Positions 34,955 through 44,625 are shown, counted from the first letter of the stretch. The stretch is DNA of 64,000 nt from Desulfobacterales bacterium (GCA_024637225.1 JAGXFP010000037.1:1-64000), one strand, 5' to 3'. Numbers and translations are program-made. The notes: generated by a model from the letters alone, not told the origin.

Positions 34955-35716
34955 CTAGTTGTCCTTATTCCCGTCATGACGGCAGGCATGGGAGACCAGA
35001 ACGGATTGGGCCATGTCGGCGTCAAGGGCCAGCCTGGTGCCCTGGACGGCAACGATAAAAGGCCCGGTCGGGTTGTTGTTGATCACCTCGAGCAGGGCGC
35101 CGGGATTAAGCCCCATCGCGGTCATCCTGGCCTGGAATTGCCTGCTGCCGAGAACCTCGACAACCCGAACCTTCTCGCCGACCGCGGTCTGCATAAGGGG
35201 CGGGTTCTTTTCCCGCTTGGCCAGGCAATCATCGCACAACCCATAGATTTCCATCTTGTGCTGCAGAGGATGAAAATTATAACCGGAAGCGATCTCCAGT
35301 TGCAGACTTTCCAGACGGCTGTTGCGAAATTCCCGGATAAGGCCGCAGGAAATGCAGATAAAATGGTCGTGATGCTCGCCGAGATGGTGGTGTTCGTATG
35401 TCGCTTCCTGGGTTTCAAACTCGTTTTTCTGGGCAAATCCGCACTGGCAGAACATTTCCATGGTTTCACGCAGAAATTCGAGATCATAGTCGTGATTGCC
35501 GCCTGCCTTGATAAATTCAAGCATATCGACCAGAGTAATATGCAGTTCCATGCTCAGAAATTCATCCAGAATCTTGAGACGATCCGGGATCCGGGTGGCA
35601 TCGATCGATTCCAGCACCTCCCTGAATTGCTGGCGTTCGATATCATGCCGCTCAATTTCGGAAATCTCCGCCGAAGCGCCGCGCTTACGTTTTCTGAAGC
35701 CGGGAAATTTTATCAT
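34955..35716 (-). CDS. Fur-family regulator fused to a FeoA domain
   Basis: Residues about 20-165 form a Fur/Zur-type regulator: winged-helix part, then the hinge and metal-binding HHHLGEHHDHFICISCG with the CISC pair and a second CDDC pair near 160. Residues about 176-245 are a FeoA SH3-like domain (VGEKVRVVEVLGSRQFQARM, GLNPGALLEVI, TRLALDADMAQSVLV). FeoA is normally a partner of the FeoB ferrous-iron transporter, and SH3 FeoA domains also cap DtxR-type regulators. A Fur-FeoA chimera would parallel DtxR and may sense iron. No feoB is in the window. A half copy of a family 2 terminus (CCTGAATCC) begins 3 bases past its stop. Confidence 0.88.
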   Translation of the reverse strand: MIKFPGFRKRKRGASAEISEIERHDIERQQFREVLESIDATRIPDRLKILDEFLSMELHITLVDMLEFIKAGGNHDYDLEFLRETMEMFCQCGFAQKNEFETQEATYEHHHLGEHHDHFICISCGLIREFRNSRLESLQLEIASGYNFHPLQHKMEIYGLCDDCLAKREKNPPLMQTAVGEKVRVVEVLGSRQFQARMTAMGLNPGALLEVINNNPTGPFIVAVQGTRLALDADMAQSVLVSHACRHDGNKDN

Positions 35717-35785
35717 AGGTTTTGTTATTATTATTTATGGTTAAGGGAACTCTCTATTACATAGTTCAGCTACTTTTTTCAAGAG

Positions 35786-35910
35786 CCCGAATCCCTGGCA
35801 TTCAAAAAAAGGTCGAATACAGGGAGGTGAAGATGTCGCTCATCTTGATGGCATCTTAACGAGTTGCCGACCCCGCGGATCGCCCAGTTTCCGGTCGCCC
35901 GGGATTCAGG
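35786..35910 (+). repeat. Family 2 element, short copy
   Basis: Ends CCGAATCCC and GGGATTCAGG, with TTGATGGCATCTTAACGAG and TTGCCGACC inside, recalling the central block of the long copies. Its right end contains the stop codon of the NamZ-like gene (TGA inside CTGAATCC, read on the minus strand). Confidence 0.7.
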
Positions 35911-37075
35911 AGTAGAGGAAAAACTTACGCCTGAGCCGGTCGAACCCGGTCAATTCCTCCTGCCAGCTTTTTTCAAGTTCCCCAACTTTTTCACCCGCCT
36001 CCAGCGCCTCGCGAAGCGGCCTGCTGCCGATGATCATATCGAGAGGCAGCTTCTCGTATTCATACTCGTAGGGCGGCTCCTTATAGGCGAAATGTTCGGG
36101 ATAAAGATTCCGGAAGGTTTGGAGCAGGGAAAGGGAAGCGCGATAGGATCGAAAGGTCCGGCGCTCGGTAACCAGCAGCTGAAAACCGTTGCATAACCGG
36201 CCGCTATACTTGTTTGAGGTCGGTTCAAAGGCGACCGGCCGTAAGACCGCTCCGGCAAGATCGGAGCGGTCAACCTCGTTTAAAAAATCCTGGTGCGCCA
36301 GACAGGGAGCTCCGAACAGTTCGAAAGGCAGGCAGGTGCCGCGCCCCTCCGAGACGTTGGTCCCCTCCCAGATCACCTGGCCCGGATAGACCAGGGCAGT
36401 TGCCGGAGTGGGCATGTTCGGAGAAGGGAAAACCCACGGCAGGCCGGTATCTTCGAAGGACATGGTCCGGCGCCAACCGGCCATGGTGATGATTTCGAGA
36501 TCGGCATTGATCCCGAAATGTTCGTTGAAGAGCCGGGCCAGCTCTCCCATGGTCAAGCCGTGCCGCATGGGGATCGGATAAAGGCCGACGAAGGAGCGAC
36601 ACTCCTGCTCAACCAGATTGCCTTCGATCAGTTCACCGCCGATGGGGTTGGGCCGGTCAAGAATCACCACTTTTTTGCCGCAGGCGGCGGCCGCTTCCAG
36701 ACAATAGGCCATGGTTTGGATAAACGTGTAGACCCTGGTGCCGACATCCTGCAGATCGACGAGCAGCACGTCAAGCTGGTCGAGCATCGCCTCGTCCGGC
36801 TTCCGGGTTTCGCCATAAAGGCTATAAAGAGGCAGGCCGGTCGCCCGGTCCTTCATATGGCCGGACTCGATCATGTTGTCCTGTTTGTCGGCAAAAAAGC
36901 CGTGTTGGGGCGAAAACAGGCAGGTGAGCTGTCCCGGCAGGGCCGCGTTGACCAGATCCCGGCTATGGCGGAATTGCCGGTCGGTAGAGGCCTGATTGCA
37001 GAGCAGCCCGAGCCTCTTCCCCTTGATCCAGGGGGGAGGGGCGGTGGATAATTGTTCGATGCCGGTTTTAATCAT
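35906..37075 (-). CDS. DUF1343 / NamZ-type exo-beta-N-acetylmuramidase family protein
   Basis: The 389-residue protein matches the DUF1343 (GH171) family: KGKRLGLLCNQAST, CLFSPQHGFFADKQDNM, LPLYSLYGETRKP, LLVDLQDVGTRVYTFIQTM, ILDRPNPIGGELIEGN, and WVFPSPNMPTPATALVYPGQ. NamZ of Bacillus releases terminal MurNAc from peptidoglycan fragments, so this enzyme may recycle or degrade cell-wall pieces. No signal peptide is visible, unlike secreted members, so a cytoplasmic recycling role is possible. The stop codon lies inside a repeat element. Confidence 0.9.
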   Translation of the reverse strand: MIKTGIEQLSTAPPPWIKGKRLGLLCNQASTDRQFRHSRDLVNAALPGQLTCLFSPQHGFFADKQDNMIESGHMKDRATGLPLYSLYGETRKPDEAMLDQLDVLLVDLQDVGTRVYTFIQTMAYCLEAAAACGKKVVILDRPNPIGGELIEGNLVEQECRSFVGLYPIPMRHGLTMGELARLFNEHFGINADLEIITMAGWRRTMSFEDTGLPWVFPSPNMPTPATALVYPGQVIWEGTNVSEGRGTCLPFELFGAPCLAHQDFLNEVDRSDLAGAVLRPVAFEPTSNKYSGRLCNGFQLLVTERRTFRSYRASLSLLQTFRNLYPEHFAYKEPPYEYEYEKLPLDMIIGSRPLREALEAGEKVGELEKSWQEELTGFDRLRRKFFLYS

Positions 37076-37127
37076 ATCTCTCCTCCGATTACCTGAACTG
37101 TGCCTTGGACACTTCCATAATTATAAT

Positions 37128-37231
37128 CCTGAATCCGCGACGGCTTGGTTAGAAAAACCAACCTTACCTGTTTGTTGTTACGTGAAGTAATTGTTTTTTC
37201 TGTGGGGCGCTCGAACGCTCACGGATTCAGG
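37128..37231 (-). repeat. Family 2 element, short form
   Basis: About 104 bp between CCTGAATCCGCGACGGCTTG and CGCTCACGGATTCAGG; the latter, read in reverse, is CCTGAATCCGTGAGCGTTCGAGC, the left end of the long copies. It keeps the AT-rich right part (TTGTTACGTGAAGTAATTG) but lacks the central 120-bp hairpin module, so it looks like an internal deletion derivative in reversed orientation. Confidence 0.75.
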
Positions 37232-37552
37232 ATAATGTTTAATTAAGGGGCGGAAATGAACAGAAGATGCCATTGCCATTACGAACCCATGGACATCTGG
37301 TTCCAGCTGCTGAACGCATGTGCAGCCGGGCAATCAATTAAGATTAAACATCTTAACAGTTAAAAAGTAAACCGGACCTTTTTTAATGAATCTCGCCTGC
37401 AACTTCGTTATTGTATAATGCAGAGTTTTAATAAGGTAATCGTGACGGCGCCACAAAAAATCAAATCGGCCAATTCCGATAAAAATCGATGCCTGGCCCA
37501 TTCGTCTCGCCGTTTTTTCTTACCGAGAAAGGCCCATCATAAAGGAAATATC
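37232..37552. other. Leader region of cooC
   Basis: About 320 bases. A perfect TATAAT at 37414-37419 could be a -10 box for cooC, but no good -35 lies 16-18 bases before it. In-frame codons from 37418 to 37552 precede the cooC start and are not protein-like. No repeat or RNA gene was recognised. Confidence 0.35.
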
Positions 37553-38305
37553 ATGAAAATCGCGATAAGCGGAAAAGGCGGAGTCGGCAAGACCACCATC
37601 ATAGCCCTGGTCGCCGAACAACTGAAACGGGAGGGCAATGAGGTGCTGATCATCGACGCCGATCCCAGCCCTCACATGGCCCAGACCATCGGCATCGAGG
37701 ATCCGGGCTCCATCGTGCCGATCTCCGAGATGAAAACCCTCTTGCAGGAAAGGTCCGGCAAAACCGAGGGCTCGCCTTTCTACAACATCAACCCCGAGGT
37801 CGATGACCTGCTCAGCCGCTACATGGTCGAAGGCAACGGCCTTAAGCTCATGGTTCTGGGCGCCATTGAAAGCGGCAATAAGGGCTGCGCCTGCGCCGAA
37901 AGCACGGTTTTAAAAAGAATGCTGACCAAGCTGCTCCTCTCTCCATCCCAGTACGCCCTGCTGGACATGGAAGCCGGAGTCGAACATCTGGGCCGCGGCA
38001 CCGTTGCCGGAGTCGACCATCTCCTCACCGTGGTAATCCCGTCTAAATCGAGCATCAGGACGGCGCTTAAGGTGAAGAGGCTGGCCGAAGAGGTCGGGAT
38101 CAAATCGATTCATTTTGTCGGCAACAAGGTAGCCGATAAAGAAGATGAGGATTTCCTGACCGAGGGTCTCGGAGTAAGCCCCATCGCCTTTTTTCCCGAA
38201 AACCTCGATATCAGCCGGGCGGAAAGAAAAGGCCGTCCGGTAACCGAACATCTCGACGAAGTCGAGGACCAGGTCAAACAGCTTCTGGCGGCGCTCCGGC
38301 AATGA
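37553..38305 (+). CDS. cooC: CooC-type nickel-insertion ATPase (CO dehydrogenase maturation)
   Basis: The 250-residue MinD/NifH-class ATPase has the deviant P-loop GKGGVGKTT at residues 7-15, switch I DADPSPHMAQTIG, and the CooC signature C-x-C in GNKGCACAEST near 112-114, which binds metal at the dimer interface. Switch II is LLDMEAGVEHLGRGT. CooC uses ATP to help insert nickel into the C-cluster of carbon monoxide dehydrogenase. An AAAGGAAA site precedes the ATG. No CODH gene (cooS/acsA) lies in the window. Confidence 0.93.
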   Translation: MKIAISGKGGVGKTTIIALVAEQLKREGNEVLIIDADPSPHMAQTIGIEDPGSIVPISEMKTLLQERSGKTEGSPFYNINPEVDDLLSRYMVEGNGLKLMVLGAIESGNKGCACAESTVLKRMLTKLLLSPSQYALLDMEAGVEHLGRGTVAGVDHLLTVVIPSKSSIRTALKVKRLAEEVGIKSIHFVGNKVADKEDEDFLTEGLGVSPIAFFPENLDISRAERKGRPVTEHLDEVEDQVKQLLAALRQ

Positions 38306-38338
38306 CGAATGCACAAAAAGCGCTTTGCCAAGTCCATC

Positions 38339-38421
38339 GCGGGGAGTGAAGCGACGAAGCAATCCGTTATTTCCAACCACTTACATGTTCTTTCTGGATT
38401 GCTTCCCGCTGCTCGCAACGA
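38339..38421. repeat. GCAATCC-type dispersed palindrome (family 4)
   Basis: GCGGGGAGTGAAGCGACGAAGCAATCC...GGATTGCTTCCCGCTGCTCGCAACGAC is an inverted repeat of the GTCATTGCGAGC-GAAGCAATCC kind that is scattered through many unrelated bacterial genomes. It follows the cooC stop. Just after it (38425-38449) is the reverse of the GACAAACTCGCAAAAAGTC leader seen before family 1 copies, so a family 1 remnant may abut it. Confidence 0.7.
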
Positions 38422-38540
38422 CTTAATTTTGACTTTTTGCGAACTTGTTATTAACGAAGAACTCGCTAAAAGCTATGGGATAGTCAGGCAAAAACCGAAG
38501 TTCCGGGCCGATTTCAACCGCCACTAAAGGAATCAAAACC

Positions 38541-39704
38541 TTGCAAAACTTCGTCCTCCATCTTCCGACCAAAATAATCTTCGGCAGGGATACCATTAAA
38601 AATATCGGCCCGGAAACCGCGGCTTTCGGCGGCAGGATCCTGCTGGTCTACGGTTCGGGCAGCATAAAACAAAACGGTATTTACGATCGGGTTACCGTCT
38701 CCCTTGCCCAGGCGGGACTGACGGTGATCGAACACCCCGGCGTAAAATCGAACCCGGTTCTGAGCCATGTCCGGGAAGGGATCAGGCTGGCCAAGGAGCA
38801 CAAGGTCGAGGCGGTGGTCGCCGTCGGCGGCGGCAGCGTGATCGACAGCGCCAAGGCGATCTGCGCCGGAGCTGAAGTCAATCACGATGTCTGGTTGTTC
38901 TTCAAAGGGAAAAAGGGGGTGAAATCCAAACTTCCCCTGACTTGCGTACTGACTCTCGCCGCCGCCGGTTCTGAAATGAACGGCGGTATGGTAATAACCA
39001 ACGAGGAGACCAGTCAGAAATTCGGCACCGGCAACCAGCTGCTGAAACCGGAAGTTTCGATCCTCGATCCGACCGCAACCTTTACGGTGCCCCCTTCTTA
39101 CACAGCCTACGGGGCGGTGGATGCAATCGCCCACCTCCTGGAGTTCTACTTCACCACCAGCGATCCCGCCACGCCGGTTCAAGACCGCTTTATGGAAGGC
39201 TTGACCATAAATATCATGGAAAGCTGCCGGAAAGTCCTGACCCGACCCGATGATTACCAGGCCAGGGCCGACCTGATGTGGTGCGCCACCCTGGCCCTGA
39301 ACGGGCTGACCGCGGCAGGCTTAGGGATGGTCGGCTTCCCGATGCATATGATTGAACATTCCCTGAGCGCGCTCTATGACGTACCCCACGGCGCCGGACT
39401 CTCGGTAGTAATGCCGGCATGGATGAAATGGCGGGCCGCCGAAGCTCCCGCCAAATTCGCCCAACTGGCCCGACGGGTCTTCGCTGTGGAAGAAAAGGAT
39501 CAATACCTGGCGGCGCTTGAGGGAATCGAACGCTTAAAGAGCTGGTTCAGAGAGTCAGGCAGTCCGGTCTCTTTACGAGATCTCGATATTCCCGAATCAG
39601 CCATCCCGGCCCTCGCCGACAACAGTATGGCCCTCGCCGCGATATGGCGCCTGAAAGAGTACGACAGCGCGGTAGTTTCATCAATTCTCAGCAATTGCCG
39701 ATAA
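38541..39704 (+). CDS. Iron-containing alcohol dehydrogenase
   Basis: The 387-residue group III alcohol dehydrogenase is like BDH/YqhD-type NADPH-dependent aldehyde reductases. It has the nucleotide-binding AVVAVGGGSVIDSAKAI and the metal ligands: Asp and His in GAVDAIAHLLE (near 190-194), His in HMIEHSLSALYD and His in VPHGAGLSVVMPAW. It starts at TTG behind AAAGGAATC (spacing about 9). Likely role: reducing aldehydes to alcohols in fermentation; exact substrate unknown. Confidence 0.92.
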   Translation: MQNFVLHLPTKIIFGRDTIKNIGPETAAFGGRILLVYGSGSIKQNGIYDRVTVSLAQAGLTVIEHPGVKSNPVLSHVREGIRLAKEHKVEAVVAVGGGSVIDSAKAICAGAEVNHDVWLFFKGKKGVKSKLPLTCVLTLAAAGSEMNGGMVITNEETSQKFGTGNQLLKPEVSILDPTATFTVPPSYTAYGAVDAIAHLLEFYFTTSDPATPVQDRFMEGLTINIMESCRKVLTRPDDYQARADLMWCATLALNGLTAAGLGMVGFPMHMIEHSLSALYDVPHGAGLSVVMPAWMKWRAAEAPAKFAQLARRVFAVEEKDQYLAALEGIERLKSWFRESGSPVSLRDLDIPESAIPALADNSMALAAIWRLKEYDSAVVSSILSNCR

Positions 39705-39736
39705 ACAGGGGGCCAGGTCAGCTTGCACCCTCATAC

Positions 39737-39800
39737 CGAAATTCCGTGAACGTTCAAGAAGGGGTTCCACAGAACCGATAGCCGTCATCACGAATTCAGG
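39737..39800 (+). repeat. Eroded family 2 remnant
   Basis: AATTCCGTGAACGTTCAAGA at the left and CGTCATCACGAATTCAGG at the right match the two ends of family 2, and almost nothing of the interior is left (64 bp). It lies between the alcohol dehydrogenase and the next gene. Confidence 0.55.
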
Positions 39801-40012
39801 ATCATTTAAATATTCAAGAAATCATTTACAAAATTAATCGCAATTGCTAAGTATTTCATTCTCGATTATTCAGTAATGATAAAACAGTAAAAATATTAAA
39901 CTAAATAATTGCGCTAACGATAAATCAACATGTTACGTGACACTGTTCGTCTATCTCGCGGTTTTTTGCGAGACCGGCAATAATAATTATTATGCAATTA
40001 TCCGAGGTAAAA

Positions 40013-40381
40013 ATGGCTTCTAAAACCGACGGGAATGATAGCGATATATATTCCAGCACAATCATAGATGAACAGGTGTTCTACGAACAGACCATCCAGC
40101 GGATGCGTGCCGAAATAAACCGGGGTAAGACCTTCGAACAGGCCTGCAAGTCCCTGTCGAGCGACGAGAAATATCTGCAAAAGGAAATCGGCGATGATTT
40201 CCTGAAAATTATTATTGCCGAGCAGCATTTCGCCGGCGGCTTCGGCATTGACGATGTAGCCCTGCTGTTGGATGTGCCCTACGAGAAGGTGGAAGAGATT
40301 CGCGATTATATGCTGAGTGACTTAAGCGGGACGCTTGACGATCAGGAAAAACGCTGGCCGGGCAAGGATCTCTGCAACTGA
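40013..40381 (+). CDS. Small acidic protein of unknown function
   Basis: A 122-residue protein with no signal peptide or membrane helix. I start it at MASKTDGND because GAGGT lies 5 bases upstream; an ATG at 39992 is less likely. The middle is a charged helix (QTIQRMRAEINRGKTFEQAC) and the end (GIDDVALLLDVPYEKVEEIRDYML) has the shape of a helix-turn-helix, which might bind DNA or be a structural repeat. Not recognised. Confidence 0.65.
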   Translation: MASKTDGNDSDIYSSTIIDEQVFYEQTIQRMRAEINRGKTFEQACKSLSSDEKYLQKEIGDDFLKIIIAEQHFAGGFGIDDVALLLDVPYEKVEEIRDYMLSDLSGTLDDQEKRWPGKDLCN

Positions 40382-40474
40382 GAAGCCAAGGCGCCCCGGC
40401 AAAAATGGTGGCGCCACCAATATCTCTGCTCAACAATCAAGGGATAAGGCACTTTGGCTCACGCCCTGCGCTAC

Positions 40475-41737
40475 CTACTCCTCAATCCTTCGAATAACCG
40501 CCCCTACCCTGTTAAGCTTTCCGGCCAGGTCATCATATCCCCGATCCAGATGATAAACCCTTGAAATATGGGTTTCGCCCGCGGCAGCAAGCCCGGCTAT
40601 CACCAAAGAGGCACTGGCCCGCAAATCGGTGGCCATGACCTGGGCTCCGGACAATTCGGCCTCGCCCTTGACGATGGCGCTTTTGGCGTCAATTTTTATA
40701 TCGGCGCCCATCCGTTTCAATTCGGCCACATGCATGAAGCGATTTTCAAAAATCGTCTCGGTGATCACACTGAGCCCCCGACTTATGCACATCAGAGCCA
40801 TGATCTGGGCCTGAAGATCGGTGGGAAAACCTGGATAGGGCATGGTTTTGATATCGACACTCTTCAAGCCCCCGTTGCGGGCAACCTTGATCTGATCGTC
40901 ACCCTTCTCAATTTCCAGACCGATAGCGCGGAGTTTATCGAGGGGCGAGGCCAGATGATCGGGGTTGCAATGGGTAAGGGTCAACTCGCCGCCGACCGCG
41001 GCAACCGCAATCAGATAAGTCCCGGTTTCGATCCGATCGGGGATGACCCGGGCCTCGGTCGCATGCAATTCATCGACTCCCCTGATCACCAGACGATCAC
41101 TGCCCCGGCCTTCGATTTTCGCGCCCATGCCATTTAACATGTCAACCAGATTACCGATCTCGGGCTCCCTGGCCGCATTCTTGATGACGGTGACCCCCCT
41201 GGCCAGAGTTGCCGCCATCAGAATATTTTCGGTGCCGGTAACCGAAGGGATATCAAAAACAACATCACCGCCCTGAAGCCCGCCCTCGGCCCTGCCTTCC
41301 ACATAACCCTGATCAAGATTCAATTCAACGCCCAGGCGGCCGAGACCCTGCATATGGAAGTCGATGGGCCTGGCGCCGATCGCACAGCCTCCCGGCAAGG
41401 AGACCCGGGCCGCCCCCATCCTGGCCAACAACGGCCCGAGAACCAGGACCGACGCCCGCATGGTTTTAACCAGATCATAGGACGCCTCGAAATTGTCCAG
41501 ATTGGTGGCGTCGATCAACAGGGCGTTGTCTTTTTTGCGGCGTTGCCAGGTAATGCCGAACGACTCCAGAAGAAGCAGCATCGTTCTGGTGTCGCGCAGA
41601 TCGGGAACGTTATGGAGAACGTGTTGACCGGGCGCCAGAATAGTTGCGGCCATCAATGGCAAGGCGGCATTCTTGGCGCCGCTGATCCTGATCGACCCGT
41701 TAAGGGGATGTCCGCCTTCTATAATCAATTTATCCAT
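40475..41737 (-). CDS. murA: UDP-N-acetylglucosamine 1-carboxyvinyltransferase
   Basis: The 420-residue enzyme takes the first committed step of peptidoglycan synthesis, adding enolpyruvate from PEP. It has the EPSP-synthase-like double domain, N-terminal [20 protein letters not shown] with the catalytic Lys, and the PEP-attacking Cys in [16 protein letters not shown] near 116, the residue bound by fosfomycin. It closes with [20 protein letters not shown]. It is the last gene of rho-rpmE-prfA-prmC-murA. Confidence 0.97.
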   Translation of the reverse strand: MDKLIIEGGHPLNGSIRISGAKNAALPLMAATILAPGQHVLHNVPDLRDTRTMLLLLESFGITWQRRKKDNALLIDATNLDNFEASYDLVKTMRASVLVLGPLLARMGAARVSLPGGCAIGARPIDFHMQGLGRLGVELNLDQGYVEGRAEGGLQGGDVVFDIPSVTGTENILMAATLARGVTVIKNAAREPEIGNLVDMLNGMGAKIEGRGSDRLVIRGVDELHATEARVIPDRIETGTYLIAVAAVGGELTLTHCNPDHLASPLDKLRAIGLEIEKGDDQIKVARNGGLKSVDIKTMPYPGFPTDLQAQIMALMCISRGLSVITETIFENRFMHVAELKRMGADIKIDAKSAIVKGEAELSGAQVMATDLRASASLVIAGLAAAGETHISRVYHLDRGYDDLAGKLNRVGAVIRRIEE

Positions 41738-41803
41738 CGAAAAGACCTGTCGAAAAATTTAAGATACATATCGGGGCTAAACCGCTTGGTAAAGAAAGCT
41801 ACC

Positions 41804-42676
41804 TTACCGGCGGACCCTGGTTTCGTCAACCGTCCGGGCTAAAGCGACCCTGGGATGACCATTGAAATCTTTTTTAATCGCGATCAATTCCAGCTCCGCA
41901 ATATCTGAAAACAAACGCCGAATCATTTTCTCCTGATCGTAGCCGATCTCCAAGAGAAGAGAGCCGCCATCATTAAGGTGGGGCCGGGATGAGGGAATAA
42001 TCCGCCGATATGCCTCCATACCGTCATCACCTGCATAAAGAGCGGACTTCGGTTCGAACTCCAACTCCGGCTGTAAACTTAAGCGAATCCGCTCTGAAAC
42101 GTAGGGGGGATTGGAGACGATAAAATCAAATTTCGCTCGCGGCTGCAAGGGAAGGAACCAATCACCTTGCACCAGGCAGACCCGGCCGGCCACCCCGTGC
42201 CGTTTCAGATTCCGGGCCGCCACCGCCAGGGCTCGCTCCGAGCGGTCAACCGCCACTACTTGCGCCTGGGGTAATTCAAGGGCCAGAACAACCGCGATGA
42301 TACCGCTGCCGGTACCCAGATCGAGGATTGTTCCGTTAAAATCGGAGGGAGTTTTGATAAGCTCAAGAAGACTTTCGATCAGCAGCGCGGTTTCGGGACG
42401 CGGAATCAAAACATCGGGGGCAACCTCGAAAGCAAGAGACCAGAACTCGTGCTCACCGATAATATACGAAAGCGGTTCACGGGCCAGACGGCGGCTCACC
42501 AATTCCTCGAACTTTTCGAGTTCGGTATCGTTCAATTCCCGTTCATCCAGAAAAAGTCCTGTCCGGTCGAGGTCAAGAAAGAACCTGAGAAGAAGCTCGG
42601 ACTCGAAATCGGCATCGGGAATCCCGACCCGGTTAAAGCGGCGGACCGTCAGGTTGTAAAGTTCTCTGGTCTTCAT
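41804..42676 (-). CDS. prmC: Release factor glutamine methyltransferase PrmC
   Basis: The 290-residue class I methyltransferase modifies the Gln of the GGQ motif in RF1 and RF2. It has a helical N-terminal domain (LLLRFFLDLDRTGLFL), the substrate-side YIIGEHEFWSLAFEVAPDVLIPRPET segment, SAM motif DLGTGSGIIAV and the catalytic NPPY in FIVSNPPYVSERIRL near 190. It follows prfA, its substrate gene, with a repeat element of 217 bp between them. Confidence 0.95.
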   Translation of the reverse strand: MKTRELYNLTVRRFNRVGIPDADFESELLLRFFLDLDRTGLFLDERELNDTELEKFEELVSRRLAREPLSYIIGEHEFWSLAFEVAPDVLIPRPETALLIESLLELIKTPSDFNGTILDLGTGSGIIAVVLALELPQAQVVAVDRSERALAVAARNLKRHGVAGRVCLVQGDWFLPLQPRAKFDFIVSNPPYVSERIRLSLQPELEFEPKSALYAGDDGMEAYRRIIPSSRPHLNDGGSLLLEIGYDQEKMIRRLFSDIAELELIAIKKDFNGHPRVALARTVDETRVRR

Positions 42677-42710
42677 CGCCTGCGATACCGCGAATCATTC
42701 AAAGCTGTTA

Positions 42711-42927
42711 CCGAATCCGTGAGCGTTCGAGAGCGGTGCAGATGCAAGGCGGCAACGATGTTGATAATACTCTGGTATATCAACGAGTTGCCAACGCCGC
42801 AGATGCGCCGTTATCGGGCGCCCCGCAGGGCGGCGGGTACATTCCAGCCGCACGGATCACTGTCTACATTTGACGTAAAAACAATCATATATCGTGAATC
42901 AATGCACTAAGCCGTCACGGATTCAGG
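42711..42927 (+). repeat. Family 2 element, long copy 3
   Basis: Runs from CCGAATCCGTGAGCGTTCGA to GCCGTCACGGATTCAGG. The central palindrome GGCGGCAACGATGTTGATAA...AACGAGTTGCC is conserved. It fills the gap between prfA (stop 2 bases away) and prmC, so any prfA-prmC transcript would carry it. Confidence 0.88.
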
Positions 42928-42929
42928 TG

Positions 42930-43997
42930 TTACTGAAGGGTTTTAAGGGCTTCTGCCTGGTAATGGGCAATCAACGGCATGATAACATCATCAAGTTTAC
43001 CGAGCATTATATCGTCAAGCTTATAGAGGGTCAGGTTGATCCGATGATCGGTCATCCTGCCCTGGGGGAAATTATAGGTGCGAATCCGTTCGCTGCGATC
43101 GCCCGAGCCGATCTGACTTTTCCGATCGGCGGATATCCTGTCGTGCTGCTCGCGCTCCATGGCATCGAGGAGGCGGGCCTTCAGCACTTTAAGGGCGGCC
43201 GCCTTGTTCTTATGCTGGGATTTTTCATCCTGACAGGTCGCGACAATGCCGGTCGGCAAATGGGTGACCCTTACCCCTGAGTCGGTGGTATTAACGCTCT
43301 GGCCGCCCGGTCCGGAAGAGCGGAACACGTCGTAACGCAGTTCATTGGGGGCGATATTCAACTCGACATCCTCGGCCTCTGGAATCACCGCAACAGTAAC
43401 CGCCGAGGTATGGATCCTTCCCTGGGTCTCGGTGGCGGGAACCCTCTGGACCCGGTGCACGCCCGATTCATATTTAAGCTGGCTGTAAACCTGATCGCCC
43501 TTGACCAAGGCGATGATTTCCTTGAAGCCGCCGATACCGATGGGATTGCTGCTCATGACCTCGACCTTCCAGTTCTTGGCTTCGGCATAGCGGCAATACA
43601 TCCTGTAAAGATCGCTGACAAAAAGAGCGGCCTCATCGCCGCCGGTGCCCGCCCTGATTTCAAGGAGGATATTCTTGTCGTCCTTGGGGTCTTTGGGCAG
43701 CAGCATAATCTGAAGATCGTGCTCAAGGGCGGTCAGCCGGTCATTGAGCTCGTCGACCTCGGCCCGGATCATCTCCTGCATCTCTTCGTCTTCTTCCTTC
43801 TTGAGAAGAGCTTTGTTGTCCTGGAGTTCCTGCTCCAACCGCTTATACAAACCATACAGTTCATGCAGTTTGGAAACATGGGAATGCTCCTTGGCCAGCA
43901 ACCTGAAATCCCCCTGATTGGTAATCCGGGAGGGATCGGCAAGTTTTTGCTCCAATTCGAGAAGCTTTTCCTCAAGATTTTCAAAACGTGAAAACAT
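42930..43997 (-). CDS. prfA: Peptide chain release factor 1
   Basis: The 355-residue RF1 recognises UAA and UAG. It contains the tripeptide anticodon region (near residue 185, [24 protein letters not shown]; the PAT triplet that marks RF1 is visible) and the GGQ motif in [20 protein letters not shown] near 230, target of PrmC. The final part [20 protein letters not shown] is typical. Confidence 0.97.
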   Translation of the reverse strand: MFSRFENLEEKLLELEQKLADPSRITNQGDFRLLAKEHSHVSKLHELYGLYKRLEQELQDNKALLKKEEDEEMQEMIRAEVDELNDRLTALEHDLQIMLLPKDPKDDKNILLEIRAGTGGDEAALFVSDLYRMYCRYAEAKNWKVEVMSSNPIGIGGFKEIIALVKGDQVYSQLKYESGVHRVQRVPATETQGRIHTSAVTVAVIPEAEDVELNIAPNELRYDVFRSSGPGGQSVNTTDSGVRVTHLPTGIVATCQDEKSQHKNKAAALKVLKARLLDAMEREQHDRISADRKSQIGSGDRSERIRTYNFPQGRMTDHRINLTLYKLDDIMLGKLDDVIMPLIAHYQAEALKTLQ

Positions 43998-44046
43998 GAT
44001 AGTCAGATAATTAAGTTGGCTTTATTGGGAAAAAATGGTTGCTGGC

Positions 44047-44104
44047 TTAAAGCTGAGTTGAGCAGCTTGTCTGCTCGTACGAAACTTATGCCCTGTGAGT
44101 GTAA
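44047..44104 (+). repeat. Family 5 repeat, copy 2
   Basis: TTAAAGCTGAGTTGAGC, then a small hairpin (GAGCAG-CTTGT-CTGCTC), then AAACTTATGCCCTGTG. It lies between rpmE and prfA, 50 bases upstream of the prfA start. The rest of 43998-44294 shows no gene. Confidence 0.8.
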
Positions 44105-44294
44105 GCTGGAATGTGCCGCGGGACCAAGGGTCGCTGGCCCTGCACCTTCCAATGGCAAAAAATAAAGGGACAGGCGAACCGTGTCATGCTCGCAACTGCC
44201 CCTCTTATCTTCCAACAGCTTATCCGGTAAAGAAAAATTCGGTAAGCGAACAGGCCGATAACCAGGCAGGTTCGAGGCCCCAGGAACGCTTAGC

Positions 44295-44516
44295 TTATTT
44301 CTCTTCCTTTTTCTGGAAATGCTTGGCGTATTTTTTATTGAACTTATCAATCCGGCCGGCGGTATCGATAAGCTTCTGCTTACCCGTAAAAAAAGGATGG
44401 CAGGCGGAACAGATCTCGGTCCTGATTTCCGATTCAACCGAACCGATCTCAATCACATTACCGCATCCGCATTGAGCTTTAACCTTATGGTATTCGGGGT
44501 GTATACCTTCTTTCAT
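44295..44516 (-). CDS. rpmE: 50S ribosomal protein L31, zinc-binding form
   Basis: The 73-residue protein has [10 protein letters not shown] at the start and the four-Cys zinc site formed by CGCG near 16-18 and CSAC near 36-39, followed by [20 protein letters not shown]. The C+ form means zinc is needed; a zinc-independent paralogue would lie elsewhere. A promoter lies about 110 bases upstream. Confidence 0.97.
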   Translation of the reverse strand: MKEGIHPEYHKVKAQCGCGNVIEIGSVESEIRTEICSACHPFFTGKQKLIDTAGRIDKFNKKYAKHFQKKEEK

Positions 44517-44625
44517 TATCTACGATCTCCAATTATTCAAGTTAGAAAATCAAGACCCGGGGTATTATCTGCCGAGCCGGAATCAGTAAAAAAAACAGAT
44601 CATCCCTGTCCCTGATAAACAGTTA

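Noticed and set aside
11637-42927. Family 2 copies as a CRISPR array or phage attachment sites
   Set aside because: The copies are kilobases apart, vary in length, are not regularly spaced and have terminal inverted repeats; no cas genes or integrases are present.
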